A DNA stretch of 9,542 nt from a bacterium (GTDB lineage Bacteria; Patescibacteria; Paceibacteria; UBA9973; UBA2103): positions 1 through 9,542 of the forward strand of contig JAKAMK010000026.1 in assembly GCA_021812925.1 (NCBI GenBank). The letters are read 5' to 3'. Under the pieces are notes generated by a model, which saw only the letters and a list, made by a program, of their open reading frames with translations, did not search any database and was not told where the DNA came from. The translations under genes and the position numbers were made by a program. This document shows positions 1-4,895 of this stretch, piece after piece (position 1 is the first letter of the stretch; every line of letters begins with the position of its first letter).

Positions 1-345
1 ATCGAGGAAACCGGCGTGCTCATCATGGAGGAGATACACGGCGTCAACCTGCAGAAGATACTCAACGGTACGGAACCGTTACCGCCTTCGTACTCGCACC
101 ATGCCTTCTTCGACGCGCTTGAAAAGTACGTGCAGGCGCTCCACGAGACGCACCACATCGCGCACGGCGATCTCGAGCCGCGCAACATCATGGTGGAAGA
201 GGAGAGCGGCATGCCGCGCATCATCGACTTCGGCCGCTCCGTGTGGACAAAGGGACTGGACGCGGAGAAGCGCGCTCGTCTCGAGCAGGCTGATTGGGAC
301 GCGCTCGCCGCCACGGAAGAAAAGATGTCTGCGCTCGCAAATTGA
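1..345 (+). CDS. Bud32/RIO-like protein kinase, C-terminal part (5' truncated)
   Basis: The reading frame is open from base 1, so the N-terminal lobe lies outside the window; 114 residues remain, ending at TGA 343-345. Visible residues 55-62 are HGDLEPRN, the catalytic loop of the eukaryotic-type kinase fold (catalytic Asp and metal-binding Asn), and 76-78 are DFG, the magnesium-binding motif. The segment LIMEEIHG near the start looks like the hinge between the two lobes. The HGD form of the loop and the very short C-lobe fit the Bud32/RIO/lipopolysaccharide-kinase group better than a large Ser/Thr kinase. It probably phosphorylates a protein or small molecule, but the substrate cannot be read from this piece. 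The stop codon is embedded in the -35 box of the next gene's promoter. An aminoglycoside-phosphotransferase-like enzyme is a less likely alternative. Confidence 0.75.
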   Translation: MEETGVLIMEEIHGVNLQKILNGTEPLPPSYSHHAFFDALEKYVQALHETHHIAHGDLEPRNIMVEEESGMPRIIDFGRSVWTKGLDAEKRARLEQADWDALAATEEKMSALAN

Positions 346-370
346 CAGTAAATATAAGTTGAGTTATTAT
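342..370 (+). promoter_or_regulatory. Consensus sigma-70-type promoter
   Basis: TTGACA at 342-347 (6/6 consensus) is followed after 17 nt by TATTAT at 365-370 (5/6). The -35 overlaps the TGA stop of the kinase gene. Transcription should start near 377, which is downstream of the ATG at 372. It therefore favours the in-frame ATG at 405 (or 393) as the real start of the next gene. Confidence 0.75.
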
Positions 371-404
371 TATGAACGGCAAAAATAACCAGATGGTGGG
401 TACC

Positions 405-629
405 ATGGCACTCAGTAAACACTTGCGCGAGCGCGCTCTTGCGCTCGCTCGACGAATGCACGCCGAGGGGTCTTTCGAGGCCCCGATTGATATTCTGGAA
501 AAAGGTGCCGAGACGGTCGGCGAGAGGGCGGGACTATTGACCACCGCCGCCGACGCACTTTCAATCGTTCTCGGAGTGGTCGAATTCGAGGGAACCACGT
601 ACTACGTGGGCATCCCGAAGAATTCCTGA
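405..629 (+). CDS. Small hypothetical protein (74 aa)
   Basis: I do not recognise the family. From ATG 405 the protein is 74 residues. The first part (KHLRERALALARRMHAEG) should be an amphipathic, Arg-rich helix; the middle is helical; and the C-terminal VEFEGTTYYVGIP looks like beta strands. There is no signal peptide or membrane segment. In-frame ATGs also occur at 372 (85 aa) and 393. I prefer 405 because the strong promoter at 342-370 would start RNA after 372, and GGTGGG at 395-400 is a passable ribosome binding site 4 nt before 405. A stable hairpin follows the stop, so the gene is probably monocistronic. Function unknown; a small regulatory or toxin/antitoxin-like role cannot be excluded or supported. 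Confidence 0.6.
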   Translation: MALSKHLRERALALARRMHAEGSFEAPIDILEKGAETVGERAGLLTTAADALSIVLGVVEFEGTTYYVGIPKNS

Positions 630-632
630 CAC

Positions 633-661
633 AAGGGGTCTGCACACGCTGCAGGCCCCTT
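633..661 (+). terminator. Terminator-like hairpin after the 74-aa gene
   Basis: A 12-bp stem (633-644 with 650-661, one G-U pair) closes a 5-nt loop 3 nt after the stop codon. The downstream sequence is not T-rich, so it may act as a weak terminator or as an mRNA 3'-end stabiliser. Confidence 0.6.
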
Positions 662-694
662 ATTGCATGCCAAGTAAGCCATTCTGACAGAGAA

Positions 695-724
695 AACGGG
701 CGCTCCACTTGTGGAGCGCCCGTT
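695..724 (-). terminator. Intrinsic terminator for the minus-strand gene
   Basis: A perfect 13-14 bp inverted repeat (695-708 with 711-724) with a tiny loop lies 22 nt beyond the minus-strand stop codon. Read on the minus strand, it runs into TTTTCTCTGT, the expected U-rich tail. On the plus strand no T-tract follows, so it is oriented for the minus-strand gene. This is the best evidence that a minus-strand gene is expressed here. Confidence 0.75.
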
Positions 725-746
725 CCGTATGAGGCATCGACGCGAA

Positions 747-980
747 CTAGTGCATCGTGCCGCGAATTTTGCCCAGGGGGACGTACAGCGCAGTCCGCAC
801 CATCTTGTCGATGTATGCGGCCTGTTTCTGCTCGTTCCTGGGAAAGAACTTCTTCGCTGCCGCGGCGAGGTCGAGGATGTGCCCTGCGAACTCGTCTTCG
901 ATGGAAGTCTGACGTTGCTGCGGCAAAAGCGCCTGAGCTTGTGGGCAAGCGATGGCACTCCGCGCAGCGCTCGGTTCCAT
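747..980 (-). CDS. Small hypothetical protein, minus strand
   Basis: Family not recognised. The stop is TAG at 747-749, and a well-formed terminator follows at 695-724. The C-terminal 55 residues (from TSIEDEFAGH onward) look like a real soluble alpha-helical protein: an acidic/hydrophobic helix, an Ala-rich helix, then FFPRNEQKQAAYIDKMVR and a basic tail. The start is uncertain. ATG at 980 gives 77 aa and overlaps the start of the divergent plus-strand gene; TTG at 926 gives about 60 aa and removes the overlap. Farther upstream the same frame becomes Ser-rich shadow sequence of the plus-strand gene, so I do not extend it to 1124. No clear promoter or ribosome binding site was seen. Confidence 0.5.
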   Translation of the reverse strand: MEPSAARSAIACPQAQALLPQQRQTSIEDEFAGHILDLAAAAKKFFPRNEQKQAAYIDKMVRTALYVPLGKIRGTMH

Positions 981-1212
981 AAAGATTCTCGCAGACCCGC
1001 GGCCGTTCGATGACGTCGAAGACATCATCGAACGCATGGCCAAAGGCAGGTTCGACGAGATATGCGTAGTGGGACCGACAAGCGTGAAAGACAAGCTCGT
1101 CTCGCGCGGCATCCTCCCGATCATTTTCAGGGAGGAGCTGACGCCAGAAGGGAAGAGGCGCTACGTCGCCGAAGAATATCTCGGCGTGACGGTACACACT
1201 CGCCCGCTGTAA
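952..1212 (+). CDS. Small hypothetical protein (86 aa)
   Basis: Family not recognised. The composition is that of a real soluble alpha/beta protein: an N-terminal stretch, the acidic helix FDDVEDIIERMAKG, a strand-like RFDEICVVGP, a helix SVKDKLVSRG, a strand ILPIIF, and a charged EELTPEGKRRYVAEEYLGV segment. There are no membrane segments or cysteine clusters apart from one Cys. ATG 952 is the first start after the in-frame stop at 934; ATG 1036 is the alternative and would leave a 58-aa protein. A canonical intrinsic terminator begins 16 nt after the stop, supporting this as the end of a transcription unit. The 5' end overlaps the possible start of the divergent minus-strand gene by up to 29 bp. 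Confidence 0.6.
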   Translation: MALRAALGSIKILADPRPFDDVEDIIERMAKGRFDEICVVGPTSVKDKLVSRGILPIIFREELTPEGKRRYVAEEYLGVTVHTRPL

Positions 1213-1227
1213 CCAACCACGACCTCG

Positions 1228-1263
1228 AGACAGATCGCGCAAGCGGTCTGTCTTTTTCTTTTG
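1228..1263 (+). terminator. Rho-independent terminator
   Basis: An 11-bp stem with one G-U pair (1228-1238 with 1243-1253) carries a GCAA tetraloop and runs into TCTTTTTCTTTT at 1251-1262. It is textbook in form and terminates the 86-aa gene. Confidence 0.88.
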
Positions 1264-1279
1264 TGCGCGAGCGCTGGCG

Positions 1280-1285
1280 TACTAT
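1280..1285 (+). promoter_or_regulatory. -10 box of a leaderless promoter
   Basis: TACTAT at 1280-1285 is followed by 7 nt and then ATG 1293. No good -35 lies at 17 nt. The spacing matches that at 3421, 6765 and 7699 and selects ATG 1293 over ATG 1284, which overlaps the box. Confidence 0.5.
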
Positions 1286-1292
1286 GTACCCG

Positions 1293-1994
1293 ATGCCCGA
1301 AGGCTCGCAGCGTATCCGGAAAACAGCGTATATCGCCGTGCCGCTCCTTCTCGCGCTGAACGTATTCATATATATAGCGCTGCTCGCCCCGCCGCGCCTC
1401 ACGGTGACCATCCTGCCGCTCGGCAGTGCCGCCGCATTCCTCGTCGCCGCCCCAGAGGGCACGCCCGTGCTTGTCGGCGCCGGACCGGACGCCTCGGTAC
1501 TCCGCGCGCTCGGCGAGACGCTCGCGCCCTGGCAGCGGAGCCTCTCTGCGCTCGTCCTCACGAGCATCTCGGGTGCCGACGCGGGCGGCGCGCCCGAGAT
1601 GCTCGCGCGGTACCGCGTGGCAGAAATCGTGAGACCGGAAGCAAAAGGCACGGCGAGTAGGGAAGCGGCGCTCGCCGAGGCGAGCGCCGCTTCCGGCACG
1701 CACCTCACGCTCGCACACCGCGGCGACCGCTTCGCGCTCGGCGGCGGCGCGTACCTCGACGTCCTGTGGCCACCCGAAACCGCGACGCTGCTCCGCGCGA
1801 GCGACGGACCGCTTGTCCTGCGCCTCTCGTACGGCAGGACCGCCATCGACATCGCACCCGACAGCTTGCCGGCGAGCGACGCCGCGTGGCTCGCGGCGCT
1901 CGACGCAGGACTGCCAGCCGCCGCGCTCACCTTGAGTTCCTCGACGCCCGCGGGCACCTACGTATCGGACGGCATACACCTATATAAGGAATGA
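1293..1994 (+). CDS. Membrane-anchored ComEC-C-like beta-lactamase-fold protein, metal sites lost
   Basis: The 233-aa protein has one N-terminal transmembrane segment (about residues 12-32) followed by a domain that aligns by eye with the C-terminal metallo-hydrolase domain of the DNA-uptake protein ComEC. Landmarks: LTVTILPLGSAAA (36-48) in the place of the family's DVGQGDA; PVLVGAGPDASVLRALG (58-74) in the place of the DGGP loop; ALVLTSISGADAGG (86-99) in the place of the LTHxDxDHxGG metal-binding motif; and LVLRLSYGRTAIDIAPD (174-190) in the place of LRLxYGxxxxLLTGD. The His residues of the metal motif and its first Asp are missing, so it is likely a non-catalytic relative. In CPR genomes this domain is often a stand-alone protein. 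A role in DNA uptake near the pilus cluster is inferred. The stop lies inside the following hairpin. Confidence 0.75.
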   Translation: MPEGSQRIRKTAYIAVPLLLALNVFIYIALLAPPRLTVTILPLGSAAAFLVAAPEGTPVLVGAGPDASVLRALGETLAPWQRSLSALVLTSISGADAGGAPEMLARYRVAEIVRPEAKGTASREAALAEASAASGTHLTLAHRGDRFALGGGAYLDVLWPPETATLLRASDGPLVLRLSYGRTAIDIAPDSLPASDAAWLAALDAGLPAAALTLSSSTPAGTYVSDGIHLYKE

Positions 1995-2027
1995 GCCGGG
2001 CGGCCTACGGCCGCCCAGCTCATTCCT
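1987..2027. terminator. Bidirectional terminator between convergent genes
   Basis: A long hairpin: 10 bp (1987-1996 with 2018-2027), one C-A mismatch, then 8 bp of GGGCGGCC paired across a TAC loop (1998-2005 with 2009-2016). It contains the TGA of the ComEC-like gene and ends 12 nt beyond the stop of rpmB, so it serves both convergent transcripts. Confidence 0.8.
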
Positions 2028-2038
2028 ATCCTTCCAGC

Positions 2039-2281
2039 TTAAATCTTGCCCGCCTTCTTGAGGGCTGCGTACGCGCCGTTCTTCTTGACAGTCTTCAGAC
2101 CCTTCACGGAGACGTCGACGAGCACGGTCTTGCCGAGTTCGGGGACGTAGATGCGGCGCTTCTGGAGGTTTGCCTTGCGGCGGACCTTGCCCGTCGGGTT
2201 GAACTGCGTCGCGCGGACACGGTTCGAGTACCGCCCGCCGATCTGCGTGCTCTTGCCGGTGATGTCACACGTTCGTGCCAT
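2039..2281 (-). CDS. rpmB: Large ribosomal subunit protein bL28
   Basis: The 80-aa protein starts MARTCDITGKSTQIGGRYSNR and continues through TQFNPTGKVRRKANLQKRRIYVP, the signature of bL28, with the usual basic, Arg/Lys-rich composition and a length typical of the family (about 60-100 aa). It is a structural protein of the 50S subunit that binds 23S rRNA. Only the first cysteine of the zinc-binding pattern found in some bL28 proteins is present (Cys5), so this is the zinc-free form. It is transcribed alone from a promoter that overlaps the divergent site-2 protease promoter, with a predicted leader of only about 2-3 nt, and it ends at the shared hairpin at 1987-2027. Identification is secure. 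Confidence 0.95.
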   Translation of the reverse strand: MARTCDITGKSTQIGGRYSNRVRATQFNPTGKVRRKANLQKRRIYVPELGKTVLVDVSVKGLKTVKKNGAYAALKKAGKI

Positions 2282-2283
2282 AG

Positions 2284-2312
2284 TTGCCGCATCCTACCAC
2301 ACGCCGTAGACT
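2284..2312 (+). promoter_or_regulatory. Promoter of the site-2 protease gene
   Basis: TTGCCG (2284-2289) and TAGACT (2307-2312) are separated by 17 nt. The -10 ends 8 nt before ATG 2321, so the transcript would be leaderless or nearly so. It overlaps the rpmB promoter on the other strand. Confidence 0.55.
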
Positions 2313-2320
2313 AAAGGCAA
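2291..2320 (-). promoter_or_regulatory. Promoter of rpmB
   Basis: Read on the minus strand: TTGCCT (2320-2315), an 18-nt spacer ending in TGG (an extended -10), and TAGGAT (2296-2291), then 9 nt to the rpmB ATG at 2281. The predicted 5' leader is about 2-3 nt. Confidence 0.55.
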
Positions 2321-2962
2321 ATGACTTCGATAGTCCTGTCCCTCGTCGTCCTCATCCTCTCCGTCATCGCGCACGAGGTCGCGCACGGCTACGCAGCCGA
2401 CGCGCTCGGCGACCCGACCGCGCGGCTCGCGGGCCGCCTCACCCTGAATCCGCTCCCGCACATCGATCCCGTCGGCTCGGTCATCGTGCCCGCGCTCCTC
2501 GTCCTCTCCGGTTCGCCAATCCTCTTCGGCTGGGCGAAACCGGTGCCGTACAATCCGTACAACCTCACGTCGCGACGCTGGGGTGAGACCGCCGTCGCGC
2601 TCGCGGGCGTCGCGACGAACTTCACGCTCGCCATCCTCTTCGGCCTCCTCGTCCGCTACGGCACCCTGCTCGGGTTCGATGCGACCGCGCTCTCTCTTGC
2701 CGCGACCATCTGCTTCGTGAACCTCTTCCTCGGCCTCTTCAACCTCATCCCGTTCCCGCCTCTCGACGGCTACCGCGCGCTCACCTCTGCCTTGCCGTGG
2801 CACCTCTCACTCGGCCTCCGCCGCTTCGAGGCGGCCGTCGCGGGCGCGAGCATGTGGGCGCTCGTCCTCTTCCTCGTAGTCTTTTCGTACGTATTCGCGG
2901 GACCATTCTTCAATCTCGTCGCGATGCTCTTTGGCATTCTGACCGGACAGGGAGTATCGTAG
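2321..2962 (+). CDS. Site-2 protease family protein (M50 metalloprotease)
   Basis: A 213-aa polytopic membrane protein. TM1 carries the zinc-binding HEVAH (residues 18-22), followed by the family's GxxAxxLGDPTAxxxGRLTLNPLPHIDPVGS region (about 23-51), and a later TM has NLIPFPPLDGYR (about 141-152), whose Asp is the third zinc ligand. This is the small, PDZ-less SpoIVFB/YwhC-like class of intramembrane zinc protease, of the expected length. It would cleave transmembrane substrates such as anti-sigma factors or signal peptides; the substrate is unknown. The start is fixed by the promoter 8 nt upstream and by the hydrophobic helix preceding HEVAH. The DUF3467 gene follows after 4 nt and is probably co-transcribed. 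Confidence 0.93.
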   Translation: MTSIVLSLVVLILSVIAHEVAHGYAADALGDPTARLAGRLTLNPLPHIDPVGSVIVPALLVLSGSPILFGWAKPVPYNPYNLTSRRWGETAVALAGVATNFTLAILFGLLVRYGTLLGFDATALSLAATICFVNLFLGLFNLIPFPPLDGYRALTSALPWHLSLGLRRFEAAVAGASMWALVLFLVVFSYVFAGPFFNLVAMLFGILTGQGVS

Positions 2963-2966
2963 CGGC

Positions 2967-3218
2967 ATGGACCTGAACGCAATCCCGAAGCAGTACTGCG
3001 AGAATGTCGTCGCCGGCCACACGCCCGAGCACTTCATCATGGTCATGACGGTGGGGAACAGCGCGACCGCCTATGCGCTCTCGCCGAAGCACATGAAACG
3101 CCTCGTGCAGAGCCTCACGCACCAGCTCGCTGAGTACGAGAAGCAGTTCGGCGCGATTGACGCGACCTGGACGCCGGGCATCGAGAGTCCCATACAGACC
3201 AAGGACCTTGGGAAGTAG
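2967..3218 (+). CDS. DUF3467 domain protein
   Basis: An 83-aa soluble protein matching the DUF3467 pattern: an N-terminal YCENVVAGHTPEHFIMVMTVGN strand region (about residues 11-32), ALSPKHMKRLVQSLTHQL (38-55, the conserved TPxHAKRL-type helix) and YEKQFGAID (57-65). Length is normal for the family. The molecular role is not established; members are small proteins often found near membrane or transport genes. ATG 2967 lies 4 nt after the protease stop, with AGGGAG at 2949-2954 upstream at a rather long distance, so translation is probably coupled to the protease. The gene is followed by a 202-bp gap rich in inverted repeats. Confidence 0.8.
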   Translation: MDLNAIPKQYCENVVAGHTPEHFIMVMTVGNSATAYALSPKHMKRLVQSLTHQLAEYEKQFGAIDATWTPGIESPIQTKDLGK

Positions 3219-3420
3219 CAACGGGCGTCGCGCGGCTTCCGGCATGCCGGAGCAGAGCGCGACACCTGCTGCGAACAGCACCAACGAACGGTCGTGTACT
3301 GCTACACCCGAACACGCACGCAAGAACGGCGCGGACTTACTCGTCGAACCGAGCGTGCGTGCACCGCTCATACGCAAAAACCGATTACCCGAGCGGGAGT
3401 GTTCGGGTATACTACGCCTC
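3219..3420. other. Intergenic region rich in inverted repeats
   Basis: No credible gene is seen. It contains a 14-bp palindrome TCCGGCATGCCGGA shortly after the DUF3467 stop; a small hairpin TGCTG-CGAA-CAGCA (3267-3280); another GTGTA-CTGC-TACAC (3294-3307); a 9-bp inverted repeat CACGCACGC/GCGTGCGTG (3313-3321, 3353-3361); and a 10-bp perfect inverted repeat ACCCGAACAC/GTGTTCGGGT (3306-3315, 3399-3408) whose right arm touches the -10 box of prgI. The early hairpins may end the upstream transcript; none has a T-tract. Confidence 0.5.
3385..3413 (+). promoter_or_regulatory. Promoter of the prgI-virB4 operon
   Basis: TATACT (3408-3413) lies 7 nt before ATG 3421. A weak -35, TTACCC (3385-3390), is at the ideal 17-nt spacing. 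A leaderless transcript is predicted. The 10-bp inverted-repeat arm at 3399-3408 overlaps the first base of the -10 and could be an operator. Confidence 0.6.
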
Positions 3421-3849
3421 ATGGAGTATCAGGTTCCGCAGTTCATCGAGGTCGAAGACAAGATAGTCGGACCGCTCACCCTGAAGCAGTTCATCTACGT
3501 GGCCGGCGCCGCGGGTCTCATCGTCGTGTTCTACGTCTACCTGCCGCTCTATCTCACGGTCGTGCTCGCCTTGCCAGTCATCGCGCTCGCCGCGGGACTC
3601 TCCTTCTATAAGGTAAACGGGAAACCGCTCATCGAGATGCTCGAGGCGGGCTTCACGTACTACACGGGCGCGAAGCTCTTCCTCTGGAAGCACGAGGAGC
3701 CGAAGGCCGCCGCTCCCGTAGCGGCACCCGAAGCGGCGGCGCGACCGGTAGCGCGACCGGTAGCGCGCCTCACGAGCGGCAAGCTGTCGCAGCTCGCCTG
3801 GTCGCTCGACGTCGAAAGCGCGCCGAATCCCTCCGACACGGAACACTAG
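3421..3849 (+). CDS. prgI: PrgI family protein, type IV secretion membrane component
   Basis: The 142-aa protein begins MEYQVPQFIEVEDKIVGPLTLKQF, the characteristic PrgI start, followed by two closely spaced hydrophobic segments (about residues 22-40 and 43-62) and the conserved cytoplasmic FYKVNGKPLIEMLEAGFTYY-type stretch (about 61-80). PrgI proteins are small inner-membrane subunits of Gram-positive and CPR type IV secretion systems and sit beside VirB4. The tail from about residue 95 is Ala/Pro-rich and low in complexity; it includes a perfect 12-nt tandem duplication (3741-3764) coding for repeated RPVA. The start follows directly from a -10 box. The stop is 1 nt before the next ATG, so the two genes form an operon. 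Symbol by family only. Confidence 0.88.
   Translation: MEYQVPQFIEVEDKIVGPLTLKQFIYVAGAAGLIVVFYVYLPLYLTVVLALPVIALAAGLSFYKVNGKPLIEMLEAGFTYYTGAKLFLWKHEEPKAAAPVAAPEAAARPVARPVARLTSGKLSQLAWSLDVESAPNPSDTEH
3741..3764 (+). repeat. Two perfect 12-nt tandem repeats in the prgI tail
   Basis: GCGACCGGTAGC occurs twice in tandem in the Ala/Pro-rich tail, keeping frame. It probably arose by slippage and changes only linker length. Confidence 0.8.
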
Positions 3850-3850
3850 T

Positions 3851-4489
3851 ATGCCCCCTGCAAAGAGCACCGCCACCGCGACCCAGCGCTTCATTCCGGT
3901 AAAGGAGATCCGGAACGGCATCGTGGTCCTCAAGGACGGCGGCTACCGCGGCATCCTCATCTGCTCGTCGGTGAACTTCGGCCTGAAATCCGCGGACGAG
4001 CAGCGCGCCATCATCGAGGGCTTCCAGAACTTCCTCAACACGCTCGACTTTTCCATCCAGATAGTCGTGAACTCGCGGAAGATGGACCTGCGCCCGTACC
4101 TCGCGCTCCTCGAGAAGAAGGAGCCCGAGCAGAAGACCGAGCTCCTGCGCATCCAGCTGAAGGAGTACGTCGAGTTCATCCGCTCGTTCGCAGACCAGGC
4201 GAACATCATGACGAAATCCTTCTACATCGTCGTGCCATACTCGCCGCACGTGAACGCGGTCGAGAGCGCCGCCGGGCTCTTCGGCGGAAGGAAGAAGCCG
4301 GAGGCCGCGAGCGCGAGCACCTTCGAGGAAGACCGCGTGCAGCTCGAACAGCGGCTCTCCTTGGTCGCGGGCGGGCTCTCGGGCACGGGCGTGCGCGCGG
4401 TTCCCCTCGGCACCGAGGAGGTCATCGAGCTCTTGTACCGCTCCTTCAACCCAGGCGAGCTCGAGAATCCGATCAGGCTAGATACTTAG
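3851..4489 (+). CDS. TraC/VirB4 N-terminal-domain-like protein
   Basis: A 212-aa soluble protein without Walker motifs. After a short disordered start it has FIPVKEIRNGIVVLKDGGYRGIL (about residues 14-36), DEQRAIIEGFQNFLNTLDFSIQIVV (about 49-73), a central charged helix, FYIVVPYSP (124-132), an acidic linker, and a C-terminal LSGTGVRAVPLGTEEVIELLYRSFNPG. This is the layout of the TraC/VirB4 N-terminal domain, encoded here as a separate protein before the ATPase, an arrangement I recall from CPR secretion clusters. It likely forms the VirB4 N-terminal moiety of the cytoplasmic ATPase complex. It starts 1 nt after the prgI stop. Its TAG stop (4487-4489) is the first triplet of the inverted repeat bounding the four-helix-bundle cassette, so the last few residues may come from the insertion. 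Confidence 0.8.
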   Translation: MPPAKSTATATQRFIPVKEIRNGIVVLKDGGYRGILICSSVNFGLKSADEQRAIIEGFQNFLNTLDFSIQIVVNSRKMDLRPYLALLEKKEPEQKTELLRIQLKEYVEFIRSFADQANIMTKSFYIVVPYSPHVNAVESAAGLFGGRKKPEAASASTFEEDRVQLEQRLSLVAGGLSGTGVRAVPLGTEEVIELLYRSFNPGELENPIRLDT

Positions 4490-4511
4490 GCTTTAGGCGC
4501 TAGGCTTTAGC
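4487..4511 (+). repeat. Left inverted repeat of 7-nt units
   Basis: It contains GCTTTAG (4490-4496), GCGCTAG (4497-4503) and GCTTTAG (4504-4510) in tandem. The 10-mer TAGGCTTTAG is repeated exactly at 4487-4496 and 4501-4510. It pairs with the right repeat at 4867-4891 and includes the stop codon of the upstream gene. Confidence 0.8.
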
Positions 4512-4524
4512 GAACGACCACAGG

Positions 4525-4878
4525 ATGCAAACCTATCGCGACTTAATCGTGTGGCAAAAGTCTATCGAGTTAGCTGCTGCCGTATACGCGCTAACCGCTC
4601 AGTTCCCGCAAGAGGAGCGCTTCGGCCTTGCATCACAAATGCAGCGCGCGGCTGTCTCAATCGCTTCAAACATAGCTGAGGGGAAATTGCGTGGTTCACC
4701 GGCCGAATGGCTGCGTTTTCTCCGTATTGCGTTCGGTTCGGGTGGCGAATTGGAGACGCAGATCGAGATTGCGAAACGGCTTCCCAAAACGGAATCCCTT
4801 GCATTCGAGCCGGCAGATACGCTCTTGAACGAGGTTATGCGGATGTTGAATGGTATGATTTCGAAAGCTAGCGCCTAA
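4525..4878 (+). CDS. Four-helix-bundle protein (23S rRNA intervening-sequence family)
   Basis: A 117-aa protein with the full family signature: YRDLIVWQKSIELAAAVY (residues 4-21), FPQEERFGLASQMQRAAVSI (about 28-47), then SNIAEG (48-53), followed by WLRFLRIAFGSGGELETQIEIAKRL. Length is typical (about 115-125). The family is known from proteins encoded in intervening sequences of bacterial 23S rRNA; it forms pentameric four-helix bundles and is related to the Avd accessory protein of diversity-generating retroelements. Its cellular role is unclear, with nucleic-acid binding proposed. It is inserted in the secretion operon in the same direction as its neighbours. AGG abuts the ATG, so the ribosome binding site is poor. 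The TAA stop lies inside the right inverted repeat, and its codons are more AT-rich than those of neighbouring genes. Confidence 0.92.
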   Translation: MQTYRDLIVWQKSIELAAAVYALTAQFPQEERFGLASQMQRAAVSIASNIAEGKLRGSPAEWLRFLRIAFGSGGELETQIEIAKRLPKTESLAFEPADTLLNEVMRMLNGMISKASA

Positions 4879-4895
4879 CGCCTAGAGCCTAGCAC
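4867..4895 (+). repeat. Right inverted repeat: four tandem 7-nt units
   Basis: CTAGCGC, CTAACGC, CTAGAGC and CTAGCAC follow without gaps at 4868-4895 (consensus CTARNGC with drift), then degenerate CTATTCC. The first 25 nt are complementary to the left repeat. It includes the stop codon of the four-helix-bundle gene and ends 8 nt before the virB4 ATG. Confidence 0.8.

Larger units (their letters stand above)
4487..4891 (+). mobile_element. IVS-like cassette: four-helix-bundle gene between heptamer inverted repeats
   Basis: The segment of about 405 bp is bounded by 25-bp imperfect inverted repeats (4487-4511 and 4867-4891; 21/25 identical, 23/25 pairable with G-U). It contains only the four-helix-bundle gene. 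Base composition and codon use are clearly less GC-rich than in the flanking secretion genes. It lies exactly between two genes that are normally adjacent. No transposase, no clear target-site duplication. Calling it mobile is an inference from these boundaries and from the known mobility of 23S rRNA intervening sequences encoding the same protein family. Confidence 0.6.

Noticed and set aside
343..345. TGA recoded as glycine, as in some CPR lineages
   Set aside because: TGA ends several genes at sensible places (343, 627, 1992, 8695), followed by hairpins or coupled starts, so it acts as a stop here.
747..1124. Extending the minus-strand small gene up to ATG 1124
   Set aside because: The added N-terminal part is Ser/Met-rich shadow of the plus-strand 86-aa gene and lacks its own protein-like character.
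412..1242. A 276-codon minus-strand open frame
   Set aside because: It spans the terminators and several convincing small genes, and the translation is Arg/His/Pro-rich without recognisable structure.
3322..3352. GGTTCGA on the minus strand, similar to a tRNA T-loop
   Set aside because: The surrounding bases make only a short hairpin with a 6-nt loop; no acceptor, D or anticodon arms can be built.
4868..4895. Tandem short repeats as a possible CRISPR array
   Set aside because: The units are 7 nt, contiguous and without spacers; there are no cas genes.
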